Part shown: piece by piece, positions 1 to 7,999 of the stretch | Layout: each line of letters starts with the position of its first letter | Position numbering within the stretch: the stretch's first letter is position 1 | Assembly (NCBI RefSeq): GCF_029201445.1 | Contig: NZ_CP102381.1 | Location: forward strand, 806,001-870,000 | Length of the DNA stretch: 64,000 bases | Origin: Thiomicrorhabdus lithotrophica | GTDB lineage: Bacteria > Pseudomonadota > Gammaproteobacteria > Thiomicrospirales > Thiomicrospiraceae | Direction: 5' to 3' | Made by a program: the position numbers and the translations under genes | The notes under the pieces: generated by a model | Database searches by the model: none | Told to the model about the DNA's origin: nothing | The model's input: only the letters and a program-made list of their open reading frames with translations

Positions 1-766
1 AATCATCGATCATTTTGCGTTAGACTCACTCTGGGAAACGCAAGTTCGTAAAAAATTTCAATTCAAAATGGTGGCCATAGATGGACAAGCAGATCGTACC
101 CATGCTGTGGATGCATTAATCGATCCTTCTGTGTCGATTTCGGAAACAAAGTGGTCAGGCCTGCTTAGCGTTGAAACTAAATTATTTACTGGGTTGTCTT
201 TTGTTCCGATTCAGGAGCGTTATTACGCTATGAGCGAATCGGTTTCAAGAGGAAATGATTTGCATACTGTGTTGGTGGCCTTTGGAGGCGTTGATGCTGA
301 AGAGTATTCGTTACTGACGCTTCAATCTTTAATTAAATTGCCGATACAGTTAAAAGTACTAATGGTGGTCGGACGGAACTATCCGAACTTAGAAGCGCTG
401 AGTAAACTATGCGATCAATATGAACAGGTTGAATTGTTTGTGCAAACTGATTTAATGCCCGAGTTAATGTCTCAAGCAAATTTAGCTATTGGCGCAGGTG
501 GCACTATGGCATGGGAGCGTTGTGTTATGACTCTACCGAGTTTAGTTGCTGAAATTGCAGATAATCAAAAACAGCAGGTTTTAAGTTTGGAAAAGCTTGG
601 TCTTGCAATTAATTTAGGGCGGTCTAAAACCGATTATGTTGCAAATTTGGATGCGGCTTTAAATCTAATTATAAACCAGCCGAGTCTATTGCACGAGATG
701 ACCAACAATCTTCAAACTTTGACGTCAAAAATCGAACCAAATGCTTGGAAAAAAGTATTTTTATAA
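1..766 (+). CDS. pseG: PseG, UDP-2,4-diacetamido-2,4,6-trideoxy-altropyranose hydrolase (5' end outside window)
   Basis: The frame is open from the window edge: codons from base 2 read as coding (IIDHFALDSLWE) in frame with the internal ATG at 68, so the gene begins upstream and about 255 of an expected ~340 residues are visible. PseG removes UDP from the bacillosamine-like intermediate of pseudaminic acid synthesis in the cytoplasm and has a glycosyltransferase-B-like fold. Seen here are the family motifs AIDGQADRTH (DDxxDR-type) and, near the C terminus, AIGAGGTMAWERC followed by an NQ pair, the nucleotide-sugar binding region. The N-terminal catalytic His region is off the window. The gene lies 11 bases before the methyltransferase gene and 3.6 kb before pseI, which supports the pathway call. 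Confidence 0.85.
   Translation, partial: IIDHFALDSLWETQVRKKFQFKMVAIDGQADRTHAVDALIDPSVSISETKWSGLLSVETKLFTGLSFVPIQERYYAMSESVSRGNDLHTVLVAFGGVDAEEYSLLTLQSLIKLPIQLKVLMVVGRNYPNLEALSKLCDQYEQVELFVQTDLMPELMSQANLAIGAGGTMAWERCVMTLPSLVAEIADNQKQQVLSLEKLGLAINLGRSKTDYVANLDAALNLIINQPSLLHEMTNNLQTLTSKIEPNAWKKVFL
156..163. repeat. Core of the iterated palindrome (CAGGCCTG only)
   Basis: Eight-base core inside pseG, read TCA GGC CTG (SGL). The weakest copy in the window; the outer C/G and A/T pairs are missing. Confidence 0.4.
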
Positions 767-777
767 GGACTGTATAA

Positions 778-1668
778 ATGGAAAATAATACTTCTAAATT
801 GAGCCAAAATTCGCTAGGTTACTGGGAAGTGACAGAAAAACCTACGGATGAGATGTTACAAGAATATTATGCTCAGAAGTATTATCAGCAATGTAAAGGC
901 GCACATCAAAAAGTCTATAGTCAAGATGAACTTGCTTTTTATGAAGCTAAAGTCATACAACGTGCTGCGATGATCAATCGTTTATTACCAACGCTTGAGA
1001 ATAAGACTTGTTTGGATGTCGGTTGTGGAGAGGGTTTTGAATTGCAGTATTTTAAGAATAATGGTTGGGACGTTAAGGGTATAGATTTCAGTTCTGACGG
1101 TATGGCAAAGCAAAACCCTAGTTGTTTAAATTTACTTGAAACAGGCAATGTATACGAACTTTTGGATAAAGAAATTGAGTCTAATAAGAAGTACAGTGTT
1201 GTCTGGCTGCAGAATGTTTTAGAACACGTAATCGATCCCCAGGCATTATTACAAAAGTTATTAAAGTTAGTTGTACCTGATGGTTGTGCGGTTATAACTG
1301 TACCAAATGATTTTTCAGCTTTACAAAAACATGCCCTAGAAACAGGTAAAATTGATCGCGATTTTTGGGTAGCACTGCCAGACCATTTGTCTTATTTTGA
1401 CGCAAAAAGTCTGCGAGCCACTAGCGAAGCCAATGGTTGGTTTTGTCATTCAGTTACTGCGGACTTTCCAATTGATTGGTTTTTAATGAATGAGTCTTCA
1501 AATTATATTCAAAACAACCAAGTTGGTAAAGCGGCACATCACGCGCGTGTTGATTTAGAAAACTTGATTCAACAGCAAGATATGAATAAGGTGTTAGATT
1601 TTTGGGTGGCTTTAGCCGGCATTGGCATGGGACGCAATATTACAGCATTTATTAGTCCAAAAGATTAA
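778..1668 (+). CDS. Class I SAM-dependent methyltransferase in flagellin-glycan locus
   Basis: 296 residues. Motif I, LDVGCGEGFE, lies at about residues 79-88 and is followed by GIDFS, the acidic strand-2 end that binds the SAM ribose. WLQNVLEHV at about 141-150 is the post-motif region typical of Methyltransf_23 / UbiG-like enzymes. There is no signal peptide or membrane segment, so it should be cytoplasmic. It sits between pseG and the ComA-ComB fusion in a tightly packed run, so it probably O- or N-methylates the nonulosonic acid, its acyl substituent or a precursor. The substrate cannot be read from sequence. Start is the ATG 11 bases after pseG, preceded by an AAGGA-like ribosome site (ataaggac). 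Confidence 0.75.
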   Translation: MENNTSKLSQNSLGYWEVTEKPTDEMLQEYYAQKYYQQCKGAHQKVYSQDELAFYEAKVIQRAAMINRLLPTLENKTCLDVGCGEGFELQYFKNNGWDVKGIDFSSDGMAKQNPSCLNLLETGNVYELLDKEIESNKKYSVVWLQNVLEHVIDPQALLQKLLKLVVPDGCAVITVPNDFSALQKHALETGKIDRDFWVALPDHLSYFDAKSLRATSEANGWFCHSVTADFPIDWFLMNESSNYIQNNQVGKAAHHARVDLENLIQQQDMNKVLDFWVALAGIGMGRNITAFISPKD

Positions 1669-1702
1669 TGCGGTTCAATCTGCAATAAGAGAAATCAAAT
1701 AT

Positions 1703-3169
1703 ATGAATAGTCAAAGTTTTCCATTTATTAATTTACCAGTGAGAACTCGTAAACCGAGAACTTCTGGTGTAACGATGGTGTTGGATAAACATCTGGGAAT
1801 GCATGAAGCAATGGACCTCGTGGAAACGGCTGGTGCATATATTGATATCGTCAAGCTGGGGTGGGGAAGTGCCTTGCTCTATGACGTTGAAATCTTAAAA
1901 AGTAAAATTCAACTGTATAAAAAACATAAGATAAAGGTTTGTACAGGAGGGACCTTTATGGAGCTAGCATTTGAACAAGACAAAGTTGACGAAATGCTGA
2001 TTCAAGCCAAAAAATTAGGTTTTGATGCTGTGGAAGTTTCAAATGGTATTCACCCAGGAATGACAGCTGAGCTAAAACAGAAATTGATTCGTCAGGTTGT
2101 GAGTCATGGTTTTTATACCCTGTCAGAAGTAGGTAAAAAACTGACCGAAGAGGATTCAGCAATGACAATTCAAGATCGTGTTTCTGAAGTCTTAGCGGAT
2201 CTTGAAGCAGGTTCTGATAAGGTGATTATGGAATCAAGAGAAGCGGGTAATGTCGGTATTTTTGATGAAAACGGTAAAGTTAATACCGAGTTAGCTAACT
2301 GCTTATTTCAGCAAATGGATCCAAACGATATTATTTGGGAAGCACCAAAAAAAGAACAGCAAGTATGGCTTATACATCAGCTAGGGCGTGATGCAAACAT
2401 TGGTAATGTTTCTCCATCTGAAGCGATGAGCCTTGAATCTTTACGTTTAGGGGTGCGTGGTGATACCTTCCGAGATAACCTATCAGATGCCACAATTGTG
2501 TATCTTGAACTGGGTGTAGGTGGTGCATTAAGAGCTCAGCGTAGGGATGATATTGTCGTGGTTGTTGATGCCTTACGTGCTAGTGCCACGATTATTCAAT
2601 GTTTTGAGCAGGGTGCAAACGAAGTTAAACCCGTTGTCAGTGCGGATCAGTTGCATGGAGAAATCACGATTGGCGAGCGTGGTGGAGAAAAGTTGCCTGG
2701 AGCGACCTATGGTAATTCACCAATAGAAATCCAAAAGCAATCTTTTAAAGGGAAGAGCATTGTTTTATCTTCGACTAATGGTGCGGAATGTATCTGTACT
2801 TCAAAAGGTGAGAGTAACAAAGTGTTAGTTGGTAGCGTAATTAATGCTCAAGCCGTTGGAAAAAAAGCATTAGAAATAGCTTTGGAACAGGGTAAGAACA
2901 TTACTTTATTGGCTGCTGGTCGTAATAACCTACCTGCCATTGAAGATCGGATTGGGGTTACTGAAATTCTAAAACATATTGGTAGCCCAATTGTACGAGG
3001 GCTGTTAGATCCACATTACAGTAAAAACATTGAACGGGATTTTCTAGCCAGTGACAGTGGTATGAACTTAGCAAAGCTGGGTTATGTACAAGATGTTATC
3101 CATTGCTCAAATGTTGACATCTCTCAACTTGTACCTTGCTATAACGGTGAGACGTTAAAGCTAGTTTAG
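1703..3169 (+). CDS. ComA-ComB fusion: phosphosulfolactate synthase / 2-phosphosulfolactate phosphatase
   Basis: 488 residues, two enzymes in one chain. Residues ~1-255 match the ComA TIM barrel (VKLGWGSALL, CTGGTFMELA, EVSNGIHPG, DKVIMESREAGNVGIF, IWEAPKKEQQ), which adds sulfite to phosphoenolpyruvate. Residues ~280-488 match ComB (VDALRASATI, GERGGEKLPGA, GNSP, STNGAECI, LLAAGRNN), the Mg-dependent phosphatase giving sulfolactate. The lengths of the archaeal ComA and ComB sum to about this size. In methanogens these are the first steps to coenzyme M, and ComA also makes sulfolactate in Bacillus spores. No later coenzyme M gene is nearby; the neighbours are pseG, an ATP-grasp gene and pseI. 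The longer frame from 1622 overlaps the methyltransferase, so the ATG at 1703 is preferred. Confidence 0.85.
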   Translation: MNSQSFPFINLPVRTRKPRTSGVTMVLDKHLGMHEAMDLVETAGAYIDIVKLGWGSALLYDVEILKSKIQLYKKHKIKVCTGGTFMELAFEQDKVDEMLIQAKKLGFDAVEVSNGIHPGMTAELKQKLIRQVVSHGFYTLSEVGKKLTEEDSAMTIQDRVSEVLADLEAGSDKVIMESREAGNVGIFDENGKVNTELANCLFQQMDPNDIIWEAPKKEQQVWLIHQLGRDANIGNVSPSEAMSLESLRLGVRGDTFRDNLSDATIVYLELGVGGALRAQRRDDIVVVVDALRASATIIQCFEQGANEVKPVVSADQLHGEITIGERGGEKLPGATYGNSPIEIQKQSFKGKSIVLSSTNGAECICTSKGESNKVLVGSVINAQAVGKKALEIALEQGKNITLLAAGRNNLPAIEDRIGVTEILKHIGSPIVRGLLDPHYSKNIERDFLASDSGMNLAKLGYVQDVIHCSNVDISQLVPCYNGETLKLV

Positions 3170-3195
3170 CTTACTTTAAAGAAATTGATTAATTG

Positions 3196-4410
3196 ATGAA
3201 ACAGCAAAAAACATTACTGATTATTGGTGCAGGGTTTGAACAAGTTCCTGCAATAAAGATGGCCAAATTAATGGGCCATAAAGTGGTTGTTACTGATTTA
3301 AACCCTCAAGCCGCTGGTGTAAAGTTCGCCGATGATTTTGGTTTGGTTAGCACCAATGATAAACAGGGTAATCTGATTTTTGCTCAGCAGCAGAAAATTG
3401 ATGGCGTGATGACTTTAGGTTCTGAACTTGCGGTGCCAGTGGTTGCATTTGTTTGTGAACAACTAAATCTTCCTGGTCTCTCATCTGAGACGGCTTTAAA
3501 AGCTACCAATAAAAACGTTATGCATGAAGCGTTCATTGCTGGCGGCGTTCCTACGCCACATTCTAATAAAATTAACCAGCTGTCTGAGTTGCAAGAATTT
3601 GTCGAGTCAAATGGTTGGCCGGTTGTTGTTAAACCGAGCGATAGTAGTGGGCAGCGCGGTATCGGGATTTTTCATGAGGGTGGGGATTTAGCCTTTGCAT
3701 TAAAAGATGCTGTTAAATATTCATCAGATGGCTATGCCATTGTTGAGAATTATATTGATGGACCAGAAATTAATGTCACAGCAGCCGTTCAAGATGGAGA
3801 AATTGAATTTTTATCGTTTTCACATCGTGTCACAGCTTCGTCACCACACTTTGGAATTGCTATAGAGCATAGAGCGCCTGTTGCAATTAGCTCTGAAAGA
3901 CTTAATCAAGTGAAGCTGGCGGCAATTAAAGCAATAAAAGCGATTGGTTTAACCAATGGTATTGCTTATCCACAAATTATTTCTTCTGTTGATAGAGGGG
4001 CGCAAGTCTTAGAAATTGCGGCGCGTATTCCTGGTGGTTACATGCGTGAAGTAGCTTTGGTATTAAGTGGTATCGATATGATTGAAGTGGCAATTAGACA
4101 AGCTCTAAATGAATCTTTATCGTTGAGTGAGTATGCCAAAAACCAACCAAGTGAAGCGGTCGTTGTAAAATTTTATACACAGCTTGATCTGGGAGAAGGG
4201 GTGGAGAAAATTACTCGGATAGCTGGATTTGATGAAGTAATTACCAGGCCTGGTGTGTTTTTAGCGAACTGTCGTCTTAAAGCACTGGATACAGTACCCC
4301 CTTTAGAAAGTTCTACCGCTCGTTTTGGTGCATTGATTGTTCGTGCGGACTCTTCTGAAGAGGTGCAAACTCGCTTACAAGAGGCAATGGCTGCGGTGGA
4401 GGTGTTATGA
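3196..4410 (+). CDS. ATP-grasp carboxylate-amine ligase family protein
   Basis: 404 residues from ATG 3196 (a TTG lies one codon earlier). N terminus is a Rossmann-like pre-ATP-grasp domain (LLIIGAGFEQVPAIKMAK, VVVTDLNP). The ATP-grasp fold follows: VVKPSDSSGQRGIG near residue 145 is the nucleotide-binding loop, IVENYIDGPEINV the adenine-side strand, and LEIAARIPGG near 275 the Mg-binding strand. The family (PurK, carbamoyl-phosphate synthase, D-Ala ligase and amino-acid ligase types) couples ATP cleavage to joining a carboxylate to an amine or other nucleophile through an acyl phosphate. Lying between the sulfolactate fusion and pseI (4-base overlap with pseI), it is the natural candidate to attach an acyl group such as sulfolactate to an amino sugar. 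That role is an inference. Confidence 0.7.
   Translation: MKQQKTLLIIGAGFEQVPAIKMAKLMGHKVVVTDLNPQAAGVKFADDFGLVSTNDKQGNLIFAQQQKIDGVMTLGSELAVPVVAFVCEQLNLPGLSSETALKATNKNVMHEAFIAGGVPTPHSNKINQLSELQEFVESNGWPVVVKPSDSSGQRGIGIFHEGGDLAFALKDAVKYSSDGYAIVENYIDGPEINVTAAVQDGEIEFLSFSHRVTASSPHFGIAIEHRAPVAISSERLNQVKLAAIKAIKAIGLTNGIAYPQIISSVDRGAQVLEIAARIPGGYMREVALVLSGIDMIEVAIRQALNESLSLSEYAKNQPSEAVVVKFYTQLDLGEGVEKITRIAGFDEVITRPGVFLANCRLKALDTVPPLESSTARFGALIVRADSSEEVQTRLQEAMAAVEVL
4243..4254. repeat. Iterated palindrome ACCAGGCCTGGT
   Basis: Perfect 12-mer inside the ATP-grasp gene, read ACC AGG CCT GGT (TRPG), the only copy in this frame. Next copy downstream is 12.7 kb away. Confidence 0.9.
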
Positions 4411-5405
4411 GTTTATTTATCATCGCTGAAATGTCTGCTAATCATAATAATGATTATGAATTGGCATGTGAAACGATTCGTCAAATAGCAACCACGGGTG
4501 CTGATGCCGTTAAAATTCAAACGTTTAAAGCAGAGTCTTTAGCTTTAAATGTTGATAATGAATACTTTGGACCAAAAACGGCAGGCGCGTGGAAGGGATG
4601 GCGACCTTGGGATTTGTATCAAAAAGCAGCCATGCCATATGAATGGCAAGCAAAATTAAAAACCTTAGCTGAAAGTTTAGGACTTGTATTTTTTTCAAGC
4701 CCTTTTGATTTAGAAGGTGTCGACTTTCTAGAAGAACTTAAAGTGCCGATGTATAAAATTGCATCGTTTGAAATAAATGATATTCCACTCATTGAAAAAG
4801 TAGCTTTAACAGGTAAGCCAATTATTATGTCAACAGGGGTGGCAACCTTAGAGGATATTGAACTTGCGGTGAAAACTTGTTTGGATGTTGGTAATACTGA
4901 TATCACTCTACTTAAGTGTACTTCTGAATACCCAGCTAAAATTGAAGATGCTAACTTAAAAACGCTTTTGGATTTAAAGGTTCGTTTTAACGTTAAGGTT
5001 GGTTTATCAGACCACACAATGGGTTCTATGTTGCCGATAGTCGCTGTAAGTTTAGGTGCCGAAGTCATTGAGAAACACTTTATTGTAGATCGAAGTTTAG
5101 GCGGTTTGGACTCTGCATTCTCGATGGAAACCTCAGAGTTTAAACAGATGGTCGAAGATGCACATGCCGCTCAAAGGGCTTTAGGGCAAGTCAGTTATCA
5201 AAAAACTGAGTTCGACCATTCTCGTAAACGTTCATTGTTTGCATCTCAGGATATTGCCGCTGGCGAGCATCTTTCAAAAGATAATATTAAGTCATTAAGG
5301 CCCAATGTCGGCCTAGAGCCGAAACACTTCAAAAGCCTTCTAGGAAAAGTTGCGGCCACTTCGATTAAAAAGGGCCAACCAATTACATTCAATTTATTGG
5401 TCTAA
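4407..5405 (+). CDS. pseI: Pseudaminic acid synthase
   Basis: 332 residues. NeuB-type TIM barrel: IIAEMSANHNNDYELA at the N terminus, ADAVKIQTF, FSSPFDLEGVDFLE, MYKIASFEINDIPLI, STGVATLEDIE, LLKCTSEYPA, GLSDHTMG and EKHF. Residues ~270-332 form the C-terminal SAF (antifreeze-like) domain (KRSLFASQDIAAGEHL). NeuB-family enzymes condense phosphoenolpyruvate with a six-carbon sugar to give a nine-carbon nonulosonic acid. The WxxW plus PYEW segment at about residues 63-80 and the presence of pseG favour pseudaminic over sialic or legionaminic acid. ATG overlaps the ATP-grasp stop (ATGA), indicating translational coupling and a shared operon. Confidence 0.85.
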   Translation: MSLFIIAEMSANHNNDYELACETIRQIATTGADAVKIQTFKAESLALNVDNEYFGPKTAGAWKGWRPWDLYQKAAMPYEWQAKLKTLAESLGLVFFSSPFDLEGVDFLEELKVPMYKIASFEINDIPLIEKVALTGKPIIMSTGVATLEDIELAVKTCLDVGNTDITLLKCTSEYPAKIEDANLKTLLDLKVRFNVKVGLSDHTMGSMLPIVAVSLGAEVIEKHFIVDRSLGGLDSAFSMETSEFKQMVEDAHAAQRALGQVSYQKTEFDHSRKRSLFASQDIAAGEHLSKDNIKSLRPNVGLEPKHFKSLLGKVAATSIKKGQPITFNLLV

Positions 5406-5504
5406 AAACTGCTATGACCTAAAAAACTGTTATAAAGTAGATATAAAATTAAAAGAACTACCAAAGTTCTGACACAGTGAACACTCAAAGGATGATATTG
5501 GAAA

Positions 5505-7997
5505 ATGCAAGGAATTACTCTTTCTGACGTACAAGAAAATAAATTTGGTGAGAAATACTTTAGTGAAATTAACCACTTAGCTTTCGAGACGCTTTCTTCT
5601 GATGTCATTTTCAATAAACTATATTCAAATTTGCTAGATAAAGAAGAACACCTATACATTATAGTTGGTACTGATTCAGGTCTGTTATTTAAGCACTTTC
5701 AAAATAAAGAGCTACCTAAAAATCTCAAACTAATTTTTGTTGAGTTTTCTGAGGTAATTCAAGCGACAGGGTTGCTAGAATCGGGTACAGAGCTTTGGGA
5801 AGGTAACGTCCGTTTAGTCACGCCTGATTTTAATTTTGGTCGTATTGGTTCAGCTTTTAACTCCTATGTCTTGCGCCGTAAGATAGATTTAATAAAGTCT
5901 CTTGGTGTTATTGATGCACAGTCTAATTCTGCATATAGAGAGTTGTGGACGCAGATGGAAGTAGCCTTTAACGCTTTTAGGCGGAGTGAATTTAATGCTC
6001 AAAGTACACGTGTTTTTGAAATCGAGCGTGTTTTAAATGCTGCAGACAATATCATTCCTGTCAGAGAACTTGCCAATACATTACAAGGTCGTGATGTTGT
6101 GGTCTTAGGTGGCGGTCCAACCTTGGATGATTCTATTGATTGGTTGCGTGAAAATCAACACCGTTTGGTCATATTTGCTGCAGCCCGAATTGCGAAACGT
6201 TTAATCAATGAATCAATTGTTGCGGATTTTTATGTCACGGTTGACCCATTTGATTGGAGTTTTGATAACTCGAAAAGCGTTATGGCCTGTGCCGATGAAA
6301 GCGTTTTAATCCATAGTTTTCATGCTCAGCATAAAATTGTCAGTCAATGGAATGGTCTTGCAACCTTCTCTGGTGCTCGTTACGGCTGGAAGGTTGAAGG
6401 AGAATTGCCAAATATTGAAACTCCTGGCCCAACGGTGACTAATTCAGCAATGCATATTGCTTGTTCATTAGGTGCTAATAGAGTTTTTCTTTCCGGCATT
6501 GACTTTTGTTTTGCACATGGTCTAACGCATGAATCGGGCAGTGAAGAAGCGAAAGTTGCAGATACCTTTGGTTTTAATACACGCGCTAAGCTTGAAGATA
6601 ATGCTGGTAATCTGACTGAAACCAGTGATGATTTCTACGGTGCTTGGCAGTCAATGGAGAGTTCCGTAAAACTATATCAAGCTGCTAGAAAAATTGATAT
6701 TTTTAACCTGGGTTTGCATTCGGCAAAAATTAAAGGGGTTGAATATATCTCTTGTGAAGATGTGACCTTTCAAAAAGAAGATAAAATTGATTTAACGCAA
6801 TTAGTTAGAGACAAGCTTAAATTGAGTGTTGAGGATAAATTTGATTTTGCAAAAAAAACGGTCAAAGATTTACAAGTTCAATTGAAACGTTTTAGTAAGC
6901 TACAGAAGCTAGCTCATGATGGTCATAGTGTTGCGGGTAAGCTTTACGATGAAAAAACGTTAGAACCACGTGATAAACAGATGATACGTGTTCAGAAGTT
7001 GAGAAAAAAAATTGATAACCTGGTTGCTGAAGATGGTGACATGATTATGAATTATCAAGCTAAGTTTTTTTACGACTCATTTAAACCCGTTGAAGATGAA
7101 TCAAATATGTCTCCTAAGGAGATTGAGGAGCAACTTAAAGCCTTTTTTAGTGGAGTTGAAAAACTTTCTGAACATTTTGTCGATGCCATTAAAGATGGTA
7201 TCAAGCGTGCCGAATTACGACGAGATGAATTGAGTCAAAAAGTATTGCCTTCTGCTTTATTTTCACAGTGGGAAAAATGGCATGAATTCGGACGTTCAGA
7301 GCAGTGGTTAAAGTGGCATCCTGATACAGAATTGAATTCTGAAGAGCAAGCTGTTCTGGATAAGGCTTTAAAGAATTATCAAAATGAATATGAAAAACAA
7401 GATCATAACTATAGCAATCGAGTTCAAAAAAGAATCAGTAATGTCTCTACCCTTTTGACGAGGGCTGAAAAAGCTTATGACAACAAAGATATCGAAGAGC
7501 TTAATGGGTTGATTAAGCATTCGAAGACCCTGGATGCAGCGAAAGAGTCACAGAAACAGTCATTCATATTTTTGCTGGAAGGTATGCTTGATGAGATTTT
7601 AGACAAGCCAGAATCGGCAATGCAAAGTTATTTGCAAGTTGAAATGCCAAGTTTAAGACATAAGGCTTTAAAACGAGCTTTAACGCATTTTATGAATACT
7701 AAGAATTATGAGCAAAGCATGTTAGTTTTGGAGCAGTTATGTAGTTTTTCTTTGGAATACATGGTTCCATATTCTGACATGCTTAATATGATGGGGCAAA
7801 AAATCTCTGCTGCTCAAATCTTGCAAATGTATCTAACGCAGCACCCAGAACATTATGCTATTCAGAATAAAATGGCGCAATTATTGATGGATCTTGGTGA
7901 GACTGAGGCGGCCTTAGCCACAGCGAATTTTGTCTTAGAGAATGAACCCACGGATAAGACTGCATTGCATATTAAGCAAGAGCTTAGCATAGTTTAA
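5505..7997 (+). CDS. Maf-type motility-associated glycosyltransferase (DUF115)
   Basis: 830 residues. A DUF115 / MAF_flag10 core spans about residues 175-400, with VVVLGGGPTLDDS near residue 198 and FYVTVDPFDW near 240. GPTVTNSAMHIACSLGA and FLSGIDFCF are typical of the sugar-nucleotide binding half. The C-terminal ~400 residues are helical and highly charged, ending in TPR-like repeats (about 690-830). Maf proteins transfer nonulosonic acids such as pseudaminic acid to Ser/Thr of flagellin before export. The position between pseI and the flagellin genes fits this. A 99-base gap follows pseI, so it may be part of the pse operon or have its own promoter. Confidence 0.8.
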   Translation: MQGITLSDVQENKFGEKYFSEINHLAFETLSSDVIFNKLYSNLLDKEEHLYIIVGTDSGLLFKHFQNKELPKNLKLIFVEFSEVIQATGLLESGTELWEGNVRLVTPDFNFGRIGSAFNSYVLRRKIDLIKSLGVIDAQSNSAYRELWTQMEVAFNAFRRSEFNAQSTRVFEIERVLNAADNIIPVRELANTLQGRDVVVLGGGPTLDDSIDWLRENQHRLVIFAAARIAKRLINESIVADFYVTVDPFDWSFDNSKSVMACADESVLIHSFHAQHKIVSQWNGLATFSGARYGWKVEGELPNIETPGPTVTNSAMHIACSLGANRVFLSGIDFCFAHGLTHESGSEEAKVADTFGFNTRAKLEDNAGNLTETSDDFYGAWQSMESSVKLYQAARKIDIFNLGLHSAKIKGVEYISCEDVTFQKEDKIDLTQLVRDKLKLSVEDKFDFAKKTVKDLQVQLKRFSKLQKLAHDGHSVAGKLYDEKTLEPRDKQMIRVQKLRKKIDNLVAEDGDMIMNYQAKFFYDSFKPVEDESNMSPKEIEEQLKAFFSGVEKLSEHFVDAIKDGIKRAELRRDELSQKVLPSALFSQWEKWHEFGRSEQWLKWHPDTELNSEEQAVLDKALKNYQNEYEKQDHNYSNRVQKRISNVSTLLTRAEKAYDNKDIEELNGLIKHSKTLDAAKESQKQSFIFLLEGMLDEILDKPESAMQSYLQVEMPSLRHKALKRALTHFMNTKNYEQSMLVLEQLCSFSLEYMVPYSDMLNMMGQKISAAQILQMYLTQHPEHYAIQNKMAQLLMDLGETEAALATANFVLENEPTDKTALHIKQELSIV

Positions 7998-7999
7998 GT

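Noticed and set aside
1622-1702. 27-codon upstream extension of the ComA-ComB frame
   Set aside because: It overlaps the end of the methyltransferase gene and lacks similarity to ComA; ATG 1703 gives the normal N terminus.
5402-5659. Minus-strand 85-residue frame between pseI and Maf
   Set aside because: Mostly antisense to the Maf coding region, no ribosome site and no recognisable domain.
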